Positions 22,029 through 30,527 of a stretch of DNA of 32,003 nucleotides are shown here, in pieces. Where the stretch lies: NCBI GenBank assembly GCA_944392235.1, contig CALXVZ010000012.1, positions 1-32,003 of the forward strand. The letters are read 5' to 3'. A program made the position numbers and the translations under genes. The notes beneath the pieces are model-generated. The model was not told the origin of the DNA, made no database searches, and saw only the letters and a list, made by a program, of their open reading frames with translations. This stretch comes from an uncultured Alphaproteobacteria bacterium. Its GTDB lineage: Bacteria; Pseudomonadota; Alphaproteobacteria; RF32; CAG-239. Positions within the stretch are counted from its first letter, which is position 1. Each line of letters starts with the position of its first letter.

Positions 22029-25000
22029 ATGCCATCTTTTTCAAAAAATAAAACTCAGTTCGATAAAGAACATGTTACTGAAATTATTCAGAAATGCTCT
22101 TTTCTCGGCATATCCTTAACTGAAAAGGAATTTCTTAAAAATCCTCAGCATTTTTCTCATATCGTTGATGTTTATGACAGCAGAATTAATCAATATATCT
22201 CGCAAAATAATTCTCAACTCTTAAAATTACAAACTCAATTTTCCTTAGATGGTTCGCTTACTCCAGTTGAAGCTCTGGTTAAAGCTAGACAGACTTTGAT
22301 TACTGAAGCTCAACAAATTATGATTGCGGAATTTGCAGCTTTCTTAAGCGTTGATAAAAATAATAAAAATGAAAGCTTTGCTTTTGATAATCCTCAATTA
22401 ATGGCCGCTGCTCAAGCTGTTGCTCAAAATGCTCCCTCTCCTACTTCTGCTGAAAATATTGTTGAGCAAATTAAATCTCAACCTCTTTTTCTGTCTTCTT
22501 TTAGAAAATTTACTGAGGAATATAATTCCCAAAATACTCCTTCTTTAGAGAAATCTTCAACTGCTCAAACTTCTTCCGTAAACAATATCGACAGTCTTGT
22601 TCTGGAATTCGAAAAATATAAAGATTCTACTTCTGGTAAACCTTTGTTAGATATTGATGCCAAAAACCTAAAAAAGAAAGATAATTTAGTTTACTTAAAT
22701 AAAATCTTAAATGCTTACAACTTAAAAGGTGATGAGGCTAACTCTTTTAGAGCTTCTTTGTCTCGTCATCACGGAAATCTCCGTGATTTTTTGTTAAAAT
22801 ATCAAGCTTTACAAACTCAACAAGCTGATTTTTCTCATAACAGCGTATTTGAAATTTCTGATAATAAAACTACAGAAACTATTCAATATTCTTTGACGCA
22901 ACAAAAACAACAAGTCGAAGAATTGAAAAGACAGCAAGCTCTTGAAAAACAACAAGCTAAAGAATTGAAAAGGCAGCAAGCTCTTGAAAAACAAGCTCGC
23001 TTAGCTCTGCAAAAACAACAAGCTAAAGAATTGAAAAGACAGCAAGCTCTTGAAAAACAAGCTCGCTTAGCTCTGCAAAAACAACAAGCTAAAGAATTGA
23101 AAAGGCAGCAAGCTCTTGAAAAACAAGCTCGCTTAGCTCTGCAAAAACAACAAGCTAAAGAATTGAAAAGACAGCAAGCTCTTGAAAAACAAGCTCGCTT
23201 AGCTCTGCAAAAACAACAAGCTAAAGAATTGAAAAGGCAGCAAGCTCTTGAAAAACAAGCTCGCTTAGCTCTACAAAAAAAATTGCAAGCTCAGAAAAAA
23301 ATTCAAAAATCCAGACATAGAAAAGCTTTAAAGTTATCTCTGCTTAGACGTTTGAAAAATTGGAGTATTGCTCAAAGAAAGGCTCTTACAACCTCTATTA
23401 CATCTATTGCTAAGTTGCCTAAAAACTTTGCTCATAAATTTATAACTTCTCGCAAGAAACCAAAACTTCAAATTGTAAAGCCTGCTCAGAAAAATATATT
23501 TTCTCGTCTGCTTGATAAAATGCTTTATTCAAGAAAGAATGCTGTTATCAAAAAAATATCCTTGAATATTCAAAATTATAAAAACGCTCTTTCTCAGCAA
23601 AAAAAGGCTAAAATTGTTCAATTTAAACAATCTGTTCGTAGCAAAACTAAGAAAACTTTGAAATATGCCGCAATCACTCTTCCTATTGCTGGTCTTAGCT
23701 ATACTGGATTTAATGCGATGAAAAACGCAAGTCCTGCTTTTAAATTTGATCATATCTCCTTGACTTTTGATAATTTTCATATTTCTCCGGATGTTATGAC
23801 TAAGGCTTCTAATATGTATACAAGTTTCACGGAAAATTTTGATAATCTTCATATTTCACCTGGTGTTGTGACTAAAGCTTCTAATATGTATGCGAGTTTG
23901 ACTGAAACTTTGGATAATTCTACACCTAATATTGATAAATTTTCCACTTCTTTGGCTTGGATACAACAAGATAAAAATGTTGAAAGTGATATTCCTATTA
24001 ATGAGGCTGACTACGATATTCAGGCTCCGCTTATTAAAAATGATATTCTCCATAACGTCCCTAATACAGACTTCTTTAATCTGTGCTTTGATAAAGTTAA
24101 TGTGGATGGCAATAATCATACTAAATACGGAATTCCTAGAAAACTTTATAATGATTTTATGAGAGAAAATAAAGCTATGGCTAATTTCTTTGGTATCGGA
24201 AATTATAGCTCTCTCTCTTTTGACGATGCTCGTATTATTGCTAAAACGCAAATCTATGATAAATATGGTATTGGATATATGCAAAATAAAAGTATCGCCG
24301 CTTATCTCTATTATACTTTAGTTAAAAATCATGAACAAAATTCTTCTGTGGCTTCTCTTGCCTCCTCTGTTATTGATTTTTGCTCTGTGAATGGTGTCGA
24401 TTTATCCGATAAACAAATATCTTCCCTAAATGATATGGCTGCAGGAAAAAATTTCTCAGCGTCTGATTGGCATGCGTTAGTCGCTGCGGTTAATTCTTGC
24501 GCTATTAATCAAACTCTGGAAAAACAATTATTTACATCTATACAACAAAGCCAATTCTTGGCTGATGTCCCTTTTAACGGAGGTTCTCACTCTGAAGAAT
24601 TTGCTAAACAAGCTCAGATTAATGCTGATTTTGCTTATCAGCCTACTTTCGATTTTGAACAAATTAGTTCTAATACTCGAGATGAGGCTCTCTTTGCTGA
24701 TGCGCCGATTTTGCCGGAATTATCTGAACAGTTTCTTGATGAAAATTTTGAAAAACAACTCTTAAATAAACAAAAAGAAAAAGAAATCGAAACTTTCTCG
24801 CGTGTCTACGCACAATGTTGCTATAATAATGTTATCAGACTTTCTTATGGTGATAAACGAAAAGCTTTTGATGATGCTAATAAAACTCTGGCTAGACATG
24901 GTATTCGTGGAAAAATAGATCGCAGACTTTATTGTGCCGGTATGAGTGCCGCTAGTTTCTGTCAAGCTTATGATATCTTTGTGCAAGAAAATCCTAACAG

Positions 25001-25532
25001 CTTTGTTGCTGAAGCGGTTAAAGATATTATCGGAAAATATAAAAATTGCGCTCACAGCTCTGTCGGTATGCGTAATACATTCAAAAAACACTCTAAGCAT
25101 TTGGTTAATTCTAAAAACTTGGAAAAAGATATTAAAAACTATATGAATAAACATAATTATGCTATTCTGCAAGGTGGTTTCCAGAGAAATTCTGCGGGTA
25201 ATCAACATTATAACGGATTTTTCCCTACTATGAATTTAGCTTCTAAAGATGCTTATACATATTGTGCTTACAATAATAATCATTGGGGAAATGAAAAAAC
25301 TTTCTCCAGCGTCTTACGTGACAGACGAAGAGCACGTTTTGGTAAAAGCGGTTGGTATGTTGATGTTTCAGCTTGGATTGATGATTTGGCTCAAGCGAAA
25401 ATTAATCAAGAGCTGAAAGTTAGAAAAACTTATAGACAAGATACTTTTGAGGAAAAATCGCTTATTGACAATACTCAGAAATATTTGGATAGCTTGACTA
25501 ATATTCTTTATCAGAGAATTGTCGGAAGGTAA
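22029..25532 (+). CDS. Giant single-pass membrane protein with coiled-coil repeats and possible Cys/His hydrolase domain
   Basis: An 1167-residue protein, not recognised as a whole. Residues 1-290 are helical and hydrophilic. Residues about 297-420 are a Gln/Lys/Leu/Ala coiled coil built of 22-residue tandem repeats. Residues 420-545 are very basic. One hydrophobic segment lies at about 545-562. A 24-residue duplication follows at 580-627, then a long acidic region. The C-terminus (about 940-1140) is better conserved in style: Cys969 and Cys978 near a helix start, His1060 before Tyr-Asn-Gly, and His1085-Trp-Gly. This could be a papain-like (NlpC/P60 or CHAP) fold, but that is a guess. The basic side suggests the N-terminus is cytoplasmic and the C-terminus periplasmic. 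GAGG lies 8 bases before the ATG. A terminator follows. Confidence 0.85.
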   Translation: MPSFSKNKTQFDKEHVTEIIQKCSFLGISLTEKEFLKNPQHFSHIVDVYDSRINQYISQNNSQLLKLQTQFSLDGSLTPVEALVKARQTLITEAQQIMIAEFAAFLSVDKNNKNESFAFDNPQLMAAAQAVAQNAPSPTSAENIVEQIKSQPLFLSSFRKFTEEYNSQNTPSLEKSSTAQTSSVNNIDSLVLEFEKYKDSTSGKPLLDIDAKNLKKKDNLVYLNKILNAYNLKGDEANSFRASLSRHHGNLRDFLLKYQALQTQQADFSHNSVFEISDNKTTETIQYSLTQQKQQVEELKRQQALEKQQAKELKRQQALEKQARLALQKQQAKELKRQQALEKQARLALQKQQAKELKRQQALEKQARLALQKQQAKELKRQQALEKQARLALQKQQAKELKRQQALEKQARLALQKKLQAQKKIQKSRHRKALKLSLLRRLKNWSIAQRKALTTSITSIAKLPKNFAHKFITSRKKPKLQIVKPAQKNIFSRLLDKMLYSRKNAVIKKISLNIQNYKNALSQQKKAKIVQFKQSVRSKTKKTLKYAAITLPIAGLSYTGFNAMKNASPAFKFDHISLTFDNFHISPDVMTKASNMYTSFTENFDNLHISPGVVTKASNMYASLTETLDNSTPNIDKFSTSLAWIQQDKNVESDIPINEADYDIQAPLIKNDILHNVPNTDFFNLCFDKVNVDGNNHTKYGIPRKLYNDFMRENKAMANFFGIGNYSSLSFDDARIIAKTQIYDKYGIGYMQNKSIAAYLYYTLVKNHEQNSSVASLASSVIDFCSVNGVDLSDKQISSLNDMAAGKNFSASDWHALVAAVNSCAINQTLEKQLFTSIQQSQFLADVPFNGGSHSEEFAKQAQINADFAYQPTFDFEQISSNTRDEALFADAPILPELSEQFLDENFEKQLLNKQKEKEIETFSRVYAQCCYNNVIRLSYGDKRKAFDDANKTLARHGIRGKIDRRLYCAGMSAASFCQAYDIFVQENPNSFVAEAVKDIIGKYKNCAHSSVGMRNTFKKHSKHLVNSKNLEKDIKNYMNKHNYAILQGGFQRNSAGNQHYNGFFPTMNLASKDAYTYCAYNNNHWGNEKTFSSVLRDRRRARFGKSGWYVDVSAWIDDLAQAKINQELKVRKTYRQDTFEEKSLIDNTQKYLDSLTNILYQRIVGR
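22959..23279 (+). repeat. Tandem 66-bp repeat inside the 1167-residue gene
   Basis: Five units of 66 bp begin at 22959, 23025, 23091, 23157 and 23223, the last one incomplete; a shorter related unit precedes them. Each encodes KELKRQQALEKQARLALQKQ plus Gln-Ala. The units are nearly identical at DNA level, so the expansion is recent or kept uniform by recombination. One arginine codon alternates AGG, AGA, AGG, AGA, AGG along the array. Confidence 0.95.
23766..23909 (+). repeat. 72-bp duplication just outside the membrane segment
   Basis: Two units (23766-23837 and 23838-23909) encode similar 24-residue blocks starting Phe-Asp-Asn-Phe/Leu-His-Ile-Ser-Pro and sharing Thr-Lys-Ala-Ser-Asn-Met-Tyr. 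They differ at many third positions, so the duplication is older than the 66-bp array. Confidence 0.85.
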
Positions 25533-25569
25533 GCTTTTTGTAAGTTTTATAAATAAAATCAATCCATAT

Positions 25570-25600
25570 AAGTCTCTGATTAACCTCAGAGGCTTTTTTT
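25570..25600 (+). terminator. Terminator of the 1167-residue gene
   Basis: AAGTCTCTGA (25570-25579) pairs with TCAGAGGCTT (25586-25595), with one G-T pair, around a 6-base loop. Seven T follow. Confidence 0.85.
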
Positions 25601-25620
25601 ACTTTTCACTGTCTGTTTCT

Positions 25621-27462
25621 TTAACGACTAAATACTCTATTCTTTATTTTTTGAAACAAATTTTGCTCTTTCTTTTGTTCTTGTTGTTTTTTTCTGTCTG
25701 TCTCTTGCCGAATATGTTTTGCTCGTTCTGTTCTGAATGTCTCAAGAAACTTAGCACATTCCTCAGGGCTCTTAAACGGCAATTTGGCTATCTTCGGAGG
25801 GCGGGCGACCGAAATCGTTTGTAGGTATGTGCTATTGTAAAATTCATCAGTTCCGGATATCTGATGATCTTTATCTGCACAGAATACTAATATCCTTTCA
25901 TATATATCTCCGGCATATTGCTCTTCTTGCCGTTTTTGTAATTCATTATATTTATCAACTAAGCCTATTAATGTGGCTACGAATAAATTAAGCAGTTTCT
26001 TGTCTTTTAAGGATTTATCCTCTTCACAAGACTTATTCACAATACTCATATTAATATCTACCGTCTGCAGAAATTTTTCTGTTTCTTCTTTTACCGTATT
26101 ATCTTGATTATATTTATACGGTTTTGAAATATCTTCTAGAGCTAGCTCCGGAAATCTTTCTATTATTTCTTCTTCATCACTATGAACCCTAAACCCCTTT
26201 AAAAAACAATACATCCCTTTGGCTGTTTTTATTTGAGGTAGATATTCCAACGGGCTTTTTTCTATCTGAAATACGTTAACATGCATCTTATTTATCAATA
26301 CATCATCTAATATTCCTTTTTTCAGTGCATACGGATATGTCAGAGCAATTAAATCATCTTGGATTAAGTTGGAACTTTGCTCTTTATATGTCTCTGAAAA
26401 ATCTATTTGTTGCATTTCTCTCCCACATTGGCTTTCTAACAAAACCGCTAGTGCGGGATTTTTTTCTTCATCCAGCGATTGTTTATCTCGATTATATATA
26501 TGCAATAAACGTGAAAATATTCTTGAAAATTCTCTCTCTATCCCATCATTCATCATCTGTTGGCGATTGACCGATCCGCTTGCTAAAAATACTGATGTCT
26601 TGGATAATGCTTTATAGCATAGTTCGGGATTTTGCAGATACGGAAAGTCTTTAGGATATGCCTCTAATAAATCCACAATTTCCATCACTCTTTTTCTTTT
26701 TTCCTCTGCAAAACCTCTTGTTATTATTTGATAGTCTATTTCTGTTAAAAGAGATAACGGATATTTTTTCCTTATATCTGATGAAATATCTGCTATTTCA
26801 TGATACTCTCTGTCTGTAATATCTTTATCTTTTTTTAATCCTAAAGCGCAATAGTTCCACTCTTCTCCATATCTTTTATCAAACTCTAGCTTATTTTGTT
26901 CTGACAGTATTTTTTGAATTTCATATAAATATGTTGTATCCTTGATTGCTTGGGGGATTATTTCCATTGCCAAATTACTATATGCTCCCTGCTCTACTTT
27001 ATTTAGCAATACTTCTCTTTCTATATCTTTCTTTTCTTCTGTTGTTAATGGTAGCATTTTGGCTTGTTTTTGAAGTATTTTCTCTTTTATTTCCTCCGGC
27101 AAATCAGATGTTTTTGTCAGTAAATTTACTAAGGCTATTGTATCACGGTTACTTGTATCTTCCGATACTACTTCGGTGACAAACTTTGCTAATAAATCCA
27201 TATTTCTTTTATTTTTTATACTTCGATACCATATATTTTCCAAAACTTCCGTATATGCATCTATATCTTGGGGATTGTTATTTAGATGAGTTTCTATTAA
27301 ATGAAGAAGTTTATATATCACACTGGAGTTATCGGATTTCTCCAAGATACTATCACAAAATTCAACGGTTAAACGTTGTCTTGAGTTACGAAAGCGCATA
27401 ACCTCCGTTGCCACGACTATCGGACTCTGGTTGTTATGCGCTCGCTTTCTGACTATTGTCAT
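25621..27462 (-). CDS. Unknown helical protein, last gene of the VWA-AAA block, 613 residues
   Basis: Not recognised. The protein is acidic-to-neutral, alpha-helical throughout, and may form a helical-repeat (ARM/TPR-like) scaffold. I see no signal peptide, membrane segment or catalytic motif. The last 50 residues are very rich in Lys, Arg and Gln, which could bind nucleic acid or membrane lipids. It begins 11 bases after the stop of the 105-residue gene, so it is co-transcribed with the MoxR-like ATPase. Unlike that gene it lacks a Shine-Dalgarno site and has an A-rich leader (GACTAAAAAATATAAAA). It is convergent with the 1167-residue gene. Being co-transcribed, it may be an adaptor or substrate of the ATPase. 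Confidence 0.8.
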   Translation of the reverse strand: MTIVRKRAHNNQSPIVVATEVMRFRNSRQRLTVEFCDSILEKSDNSSVIYKLLHLIETHLNNNPQDIDAYTEVLENIWYRSIKNKRNMDLLAKFVTEVVSEDTSNRDTIALVNLLTKTSDLPEEIKEKILQKQAKMLPLTTEEKKDIEREVLLNKVEQGAYSNLAMEIIPQAIKDTTYLYEIQKILSEQNKLEFDKRYGEEWNYCALGLKKDKDITDREYHEIADISSDIRKKYPLSLLTEIDYQIITRGFAEEKRKRVMEIVDLLEAYPKDFPYLQNPELCYKALSKTSVFLASGSVNRQQMMNDGIEREFSRIFSRLLHIYNRDKQSLDEEKNPALAVLLESQCGREMQQIDFSETYKEQSSNLIQDDLIALTYPYALKKGILDDVLINKMHVNVFQIEKSPLEYLPQIKTAKGMYCFLKGFRVHSDEEEIIERFPELALEDISKPYKYNQDNTVKEETEKFLQTVDINMSIVNKSCEEDKSLKDKKLLNLFVATLIGLVDKYNELQKRQEEQYAGDIYERILVFCADKDHQISGTDEFYNSTYLQTISVARPPKIAKLPFKSPEECAKFLETFRTERAKHIRQETDRKKQQEQKKEQNLFQKIKNRVFSR

Positions 27463-27473
27463 TTTTATATTTT

Positions 27474-27791
27474 TTAGTCTTTAACCTCAAATGAACAATA
27501 TATGTTCTTGGTTAGAGAACTTCTTTCTAAGACATTTTGCAGTCCTTTACTCGTTACTGAGGCAAATTTCCCTATAAATATGTCACTTACTTCGGGAGAA
27601 TTTACCGCCTCTTCCAATTCATGTAGGCTTGTTATCTCTTTTGTGCCTTTCATATTCTTAATAACGGTTTCTTCGCCTATTGCTTCTATTTTGTAAACGC
27701 GATTACCTCCAAATTCTTTATATGGGCGAGCCATTATTGTTTGCAGAATGATTGTTTCTATCTGATCTTTATTATAATGCTTTTCACTCAT
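27474..27791 (-). CDS. Small unknown protein coupled to the MoxR-like ATPase, 105 residues
   Basis: Not recognised. It is a small, soluble, mixed alpha/beta protein with no Cys cluster and no membrane segment. The start lies 2 bases after the ATPase stop codon, and the ribosome site GGGAG is built from the last codons of the ATPase gene. Translation of the two should therefore be linked, and the products are probably made in a fixed ratio. A role as an accessory subunit of the ATPase is inferred from this position only. Confidence 0.75.
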   Translation of the reverse strand: MSEKHYNKDQIETIILQTIMARPYKEFGGNRVYKIEAIGEETVIKNMKGTKEITSLHELEEAVNSPEVSDIFIGKFASVTSKGLQNVLERSSLTKNIYCSFEVKD

Positions 27792-27793
27792 GA

Positions 27794-30448
27794 TTATCTC
27801 CCTCTCATTTTGTCTTTTAGAGCCACGTTTACTGGAACATCTCGATTATATTCAACGTTTGTTAATTGTATTGCGTCTATATTTTCTTTATCCCATTCGC
27901 TCATATTTTGTAAATATTGGCACAATTCTTGCGCATTGTCATCGCCACTACCTCCGCTGGCAAGCTCGGGATCAACCCTTAGCATTAGTGATGAAACAAT
28001 GTGTGAGTTGGTTATTCCTTCAACCGGTGCCGTTTGACGACTTAAATAGTTGCCGATTATGCTATAATCGCCTTTACTATTTACCTCATTCAAATTGACA
28101 TAGAATACACCATTTTTTGACATTTTTTGTTTGTCGTCTTCGCTAACATTGAAATCTGCCAAAATCATTGTGTTCTGATTACTCTTGTTATAGACTATCG
28201 CCGCTATACCTATTTTTTCATTTTCTCTATCATTTACAAATACGCAGGTAGTTATGAAGTTCTTATTTTTAGAACGTGCCATATCTCTACTAATTTCATC
28301 TCCACATTCGCTGTCTTTGTCTAAATGCGCCGGTTCTTTTGCGTATTTCTTCATATTGTGACTACGCATACTCTTAATAATCATACTATCCGCAAATTGG
28401 TTGGTATTAATTAAGCTTTCTCTGTCTATCTTCATACCTCCGCCTTGAACCGGGGCTACATAAACCTCCTTCAATGGTTTATCGTATGTTGTTTCTATAT
28501 CATAGTTTGGCACAAAGATACGCTGATATTCATCCTCTTTTGCCAGCATTTGAGTGGCTTCAAGCAATGTTGTATCATCAAAGATATCCCCGGCTGTCAA
28601 TTGTTGACCTTTCAAGTCTTCCTTATATTCTTCTTTAATTGATGATATCAGGACTTCCTTAATCTCATCCAACTCAACATTTGGCATATCTTCAGGACGT
28701 GCATTAAACAATTTTGCCACAGAATCTTCTCCAACATAGCCGGCAAACTCAAAGTTTAATCCTTTGGCTGTTTGAACTATTGATTTCCATAGTCCTTCTA
28801 TTTTTGTATCGTCTTCTACTTTATTTTCAGAATCTTTTAAAATACTGTTTAGACTTCCCGGACGTATTAATTCGTAAAGTTTTACAACCAATTCATTTTC
28901 AAGTTTTGTCCCTCTTACCAAGAGTTTATTTTTTTCTCGCTTAGCTATGCGTTTATTCATTTCCCATGCGACTTCTTCAGGACTTTGCTCTTTTGTTGCT
29001 TTTCCAAGATTTTTAAAAGTTGAAGCTCCGGTTTTTCCTTTTGGTGTATTTATTTCTGAGTGCTGATAAAGCTTAAAGACATACCGCAAATCTACAACAG
29101 CTTGATTTGCCAGATATGCTGTGTATCTTTCTGGTAGAGTTTCATCTTTTGATGCTTGCAAAATAATATTTTCTGTTTCTGCCAAAAGTGAACCATAATT
29201 TCTTGCCACTTTAATAATTCTATCAATATGACGAATATTGAATAACTCATCTTGTGGTATTTTTTTCTTTTCTTCCGGTGTTAAGCCGACTGTTCTCATA
29301 TACATCAGGGTATCTGATAACATTTCCGGATTTTTATCAAATACTTCAGGATCCATCATATATACATGGTATGCAGGAACACCTGTTAAATGTTTTAAAG
29401 TTCTTGATAAGTAATCGGCCTTTTCAGCATCCGCAATTTGGCGAATATCAATTCCCATACCTTGACGAGAGATCATCGGTTTAGTCATTTCTTTCGCACT
29501 CAAACCCATATCTTCTGTAGCGTGGTTGGCTGTTCCTAAAAACATAAAAGTCGGCGGAATCTGTGAGTATTTTATTGTGATATCTTTATCATCTTTACCC
29601 GATAGTGATAATGAACCTGTTCCCGGTTCTGAAAAAAAGGCTTCAATTCTTAGCCATGCGTCTATTTTTGGGGCTCTATTTACCTCATCTCTAATAACAA
29701 TTCGGCCATAATCTGGTGAATCAGGATCTGCCAATGACTGCAATAACATACCATTTGAAACCTTAAAACCTAATGTGTTATTATCTTTTTCATATGGAAT
29801 TTTTTCCATCTCCATAACTTTATCTAACACACTTTCTATATAGTCTGGATCATGCTCAATGCCATCCCAATCTATTGCGGTAATTCGTTTGCCTTCTCTT
29901 ACTTCTTGGGTTACGATATCATTACCAAACATTTTTTTCATATAGGCAATAGCATTTTGGGATAAAGATTGCTCTTCATCTACATTGCCCATTTTTATTT
30001 GTGCATCAATTCTACGTTGCTTTTGAGCTTGATTGACACTTAATTCTGTTTTTTGGTGTAATTTTTTACTTTCTTCTTCATTTAACCCATTACAATCAAG
30101 TATAAATGCTCCTCGTGGATGAACAAGTTCTCCTATTGCCTTCATCAAATATGTTTTACCATTACCAGGTGCGCCCATTGCTGTGTAACTATAACTTTTG
30201 CTTTTTTTAGGTGTTCTTGTTTCATCCATTCTTATCAAGATTTCTGTCATATCTTGCATTAATGTCGGATCGGTCACTACTTCTCTTATTAAGCGTCCAT
30301 ATATTCTTTCTTTACTTTCATCTCGCATTGTTGGAATATATATTGCATCTTCTTCTGAAGCCAACCATCTTATTTCTTTTGATATTGAATCTATTATTGG
30401 AATTGGAAATTCTTCTGTTCCCAATTTATGCCAATGCACCGTACTCAT
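27794..30448 (-). CDS. MoxR/CobS-like AAA ATPase with long unknown C-terminal half
   Basis: An 884-residue protein. Walker A is GAPGNGKT at 92-99 and Walker B is IVIRDE with Asp254-Glu255. The sensor-like Asn308 sits in GTANHA, and Arg328 is a possible finger residue. The first 400 residues thus form a AAA domain of the MoxR/CobS/dynein-related kind, with an unusually long insertion of about 150 residues between Walker A and B. Typical MoxR proteins are about 330 residues. Residues 400-884 match nothing I know. MoxR ATPases work with VWA-domain partners as chaperones or metal-insertion factors, and a VWA gene lies directly upstream. AAGGAG lies 7 bases before the ATG. An internal promoter candidate is at 30484-30512. 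Confidence 0.87.
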   Translation of the reverse strand: MSTVHWHKLGTEEFPIPIIDSISKEIRWLASEEDAIYIPTMRDESKERIYGRLIREVVTDPTLMQDMTEILIRMDETRTPKKSKSYSYTAMGAPGNGKTYLMKAIGELVHPRGAFILDCNGLNEEESKKLHQKTELSVNQAQKQRRIDAQIKMGNVDEEQSLSQNAIAYMKKMFGNDIVTQEVREGKRITAIDWDGIEHDPDYIESVLDKVMEMEKIPYEKDNNTLGFKVSNGMLLQSLADPDSPDYGRIVIRDEVNRAPKIDAWLRIEAFFSEPGTGSLSLSGKDDKDITIKYSQIPPTFMFLGTANHATEDMGLSAKEMTKPMISRQGMGIDIRQIADAEKADYLSRTLKHLTGVPAYHVYMMDPEVFDKNPEMLSDTLMYMRTVGLTPEEKKKIPQDELFNIRHIDRIIKVARNYGSLLAETENIILQASKDETLPERYTAYLANQAVVDLRYVFKLYQHSEINTPKGKTGASTFKNLGKATKEQSPEEVAWEMNKRIAKREKNKLLVRGTKLENELVVKLYELIRPGSLNSILKDSENKVEDDTKIEGLWKSIVQTAKGLNFEFAGYVGEDSVAKLFNARPEDMPNVELDEIKEVLISSIKEEYKEDLKGQQLTAGDIFDDTTLLEATQMLAKEDEYQRIFVPNYDIETTYDKPLKEVYVAPVQGGGMKIDRESLINTNQFADSMIIKSMRSHNMKKYAKEPAHLDKDSECGDEISRDMARSKNKNFITTCVFVNDRENEKIGIAAIVYNKSNQNTMILADFNVSEDDKQKMSKNGVFYVNLNEVNSKGDYSIIGNYLSRQTAPVEGITNSHIVSSLMLRVDPELASGGSGDDNAQELCQYLQNMSEWDKENIDAIQLTNVEYNRDVPVNVALKDKMRGR

Positions 30449-30483
30449 TTTTCTCTCCTTATATCTTCATTTCCTATGTTTAC

Positions 30484-30512
30484 ATTTTAGCATATTTTTT
30501 ATATTGTTGCAA
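30484..30512 (-). promoter_or_regulatory. Promoter candidate between the VWA and AAA genes
   Basis: Reverse strand TTGCAA (30512-30507), 17-base spacer, TAAAAT (30489-30484). It would let the ATPase and the two unknown genes be expressed apart from the VWA gene. Confidence 0.45.
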
Positions 30513-30527
30513 TCAGTAATTCTTACT

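Noticed and set aside
22959-23279. CRISPR-like array
   Set aside because: The repeats are directly adjacent 66-bp in-frame units with no variable spacers; they encode a coiled coil.
23529-24284. Reverse frames inside the 1167-residue gene
   Set aside because: They are Ile/Ser/Phe-rich shadows with no start signals; the forward frame is continuous through the region.
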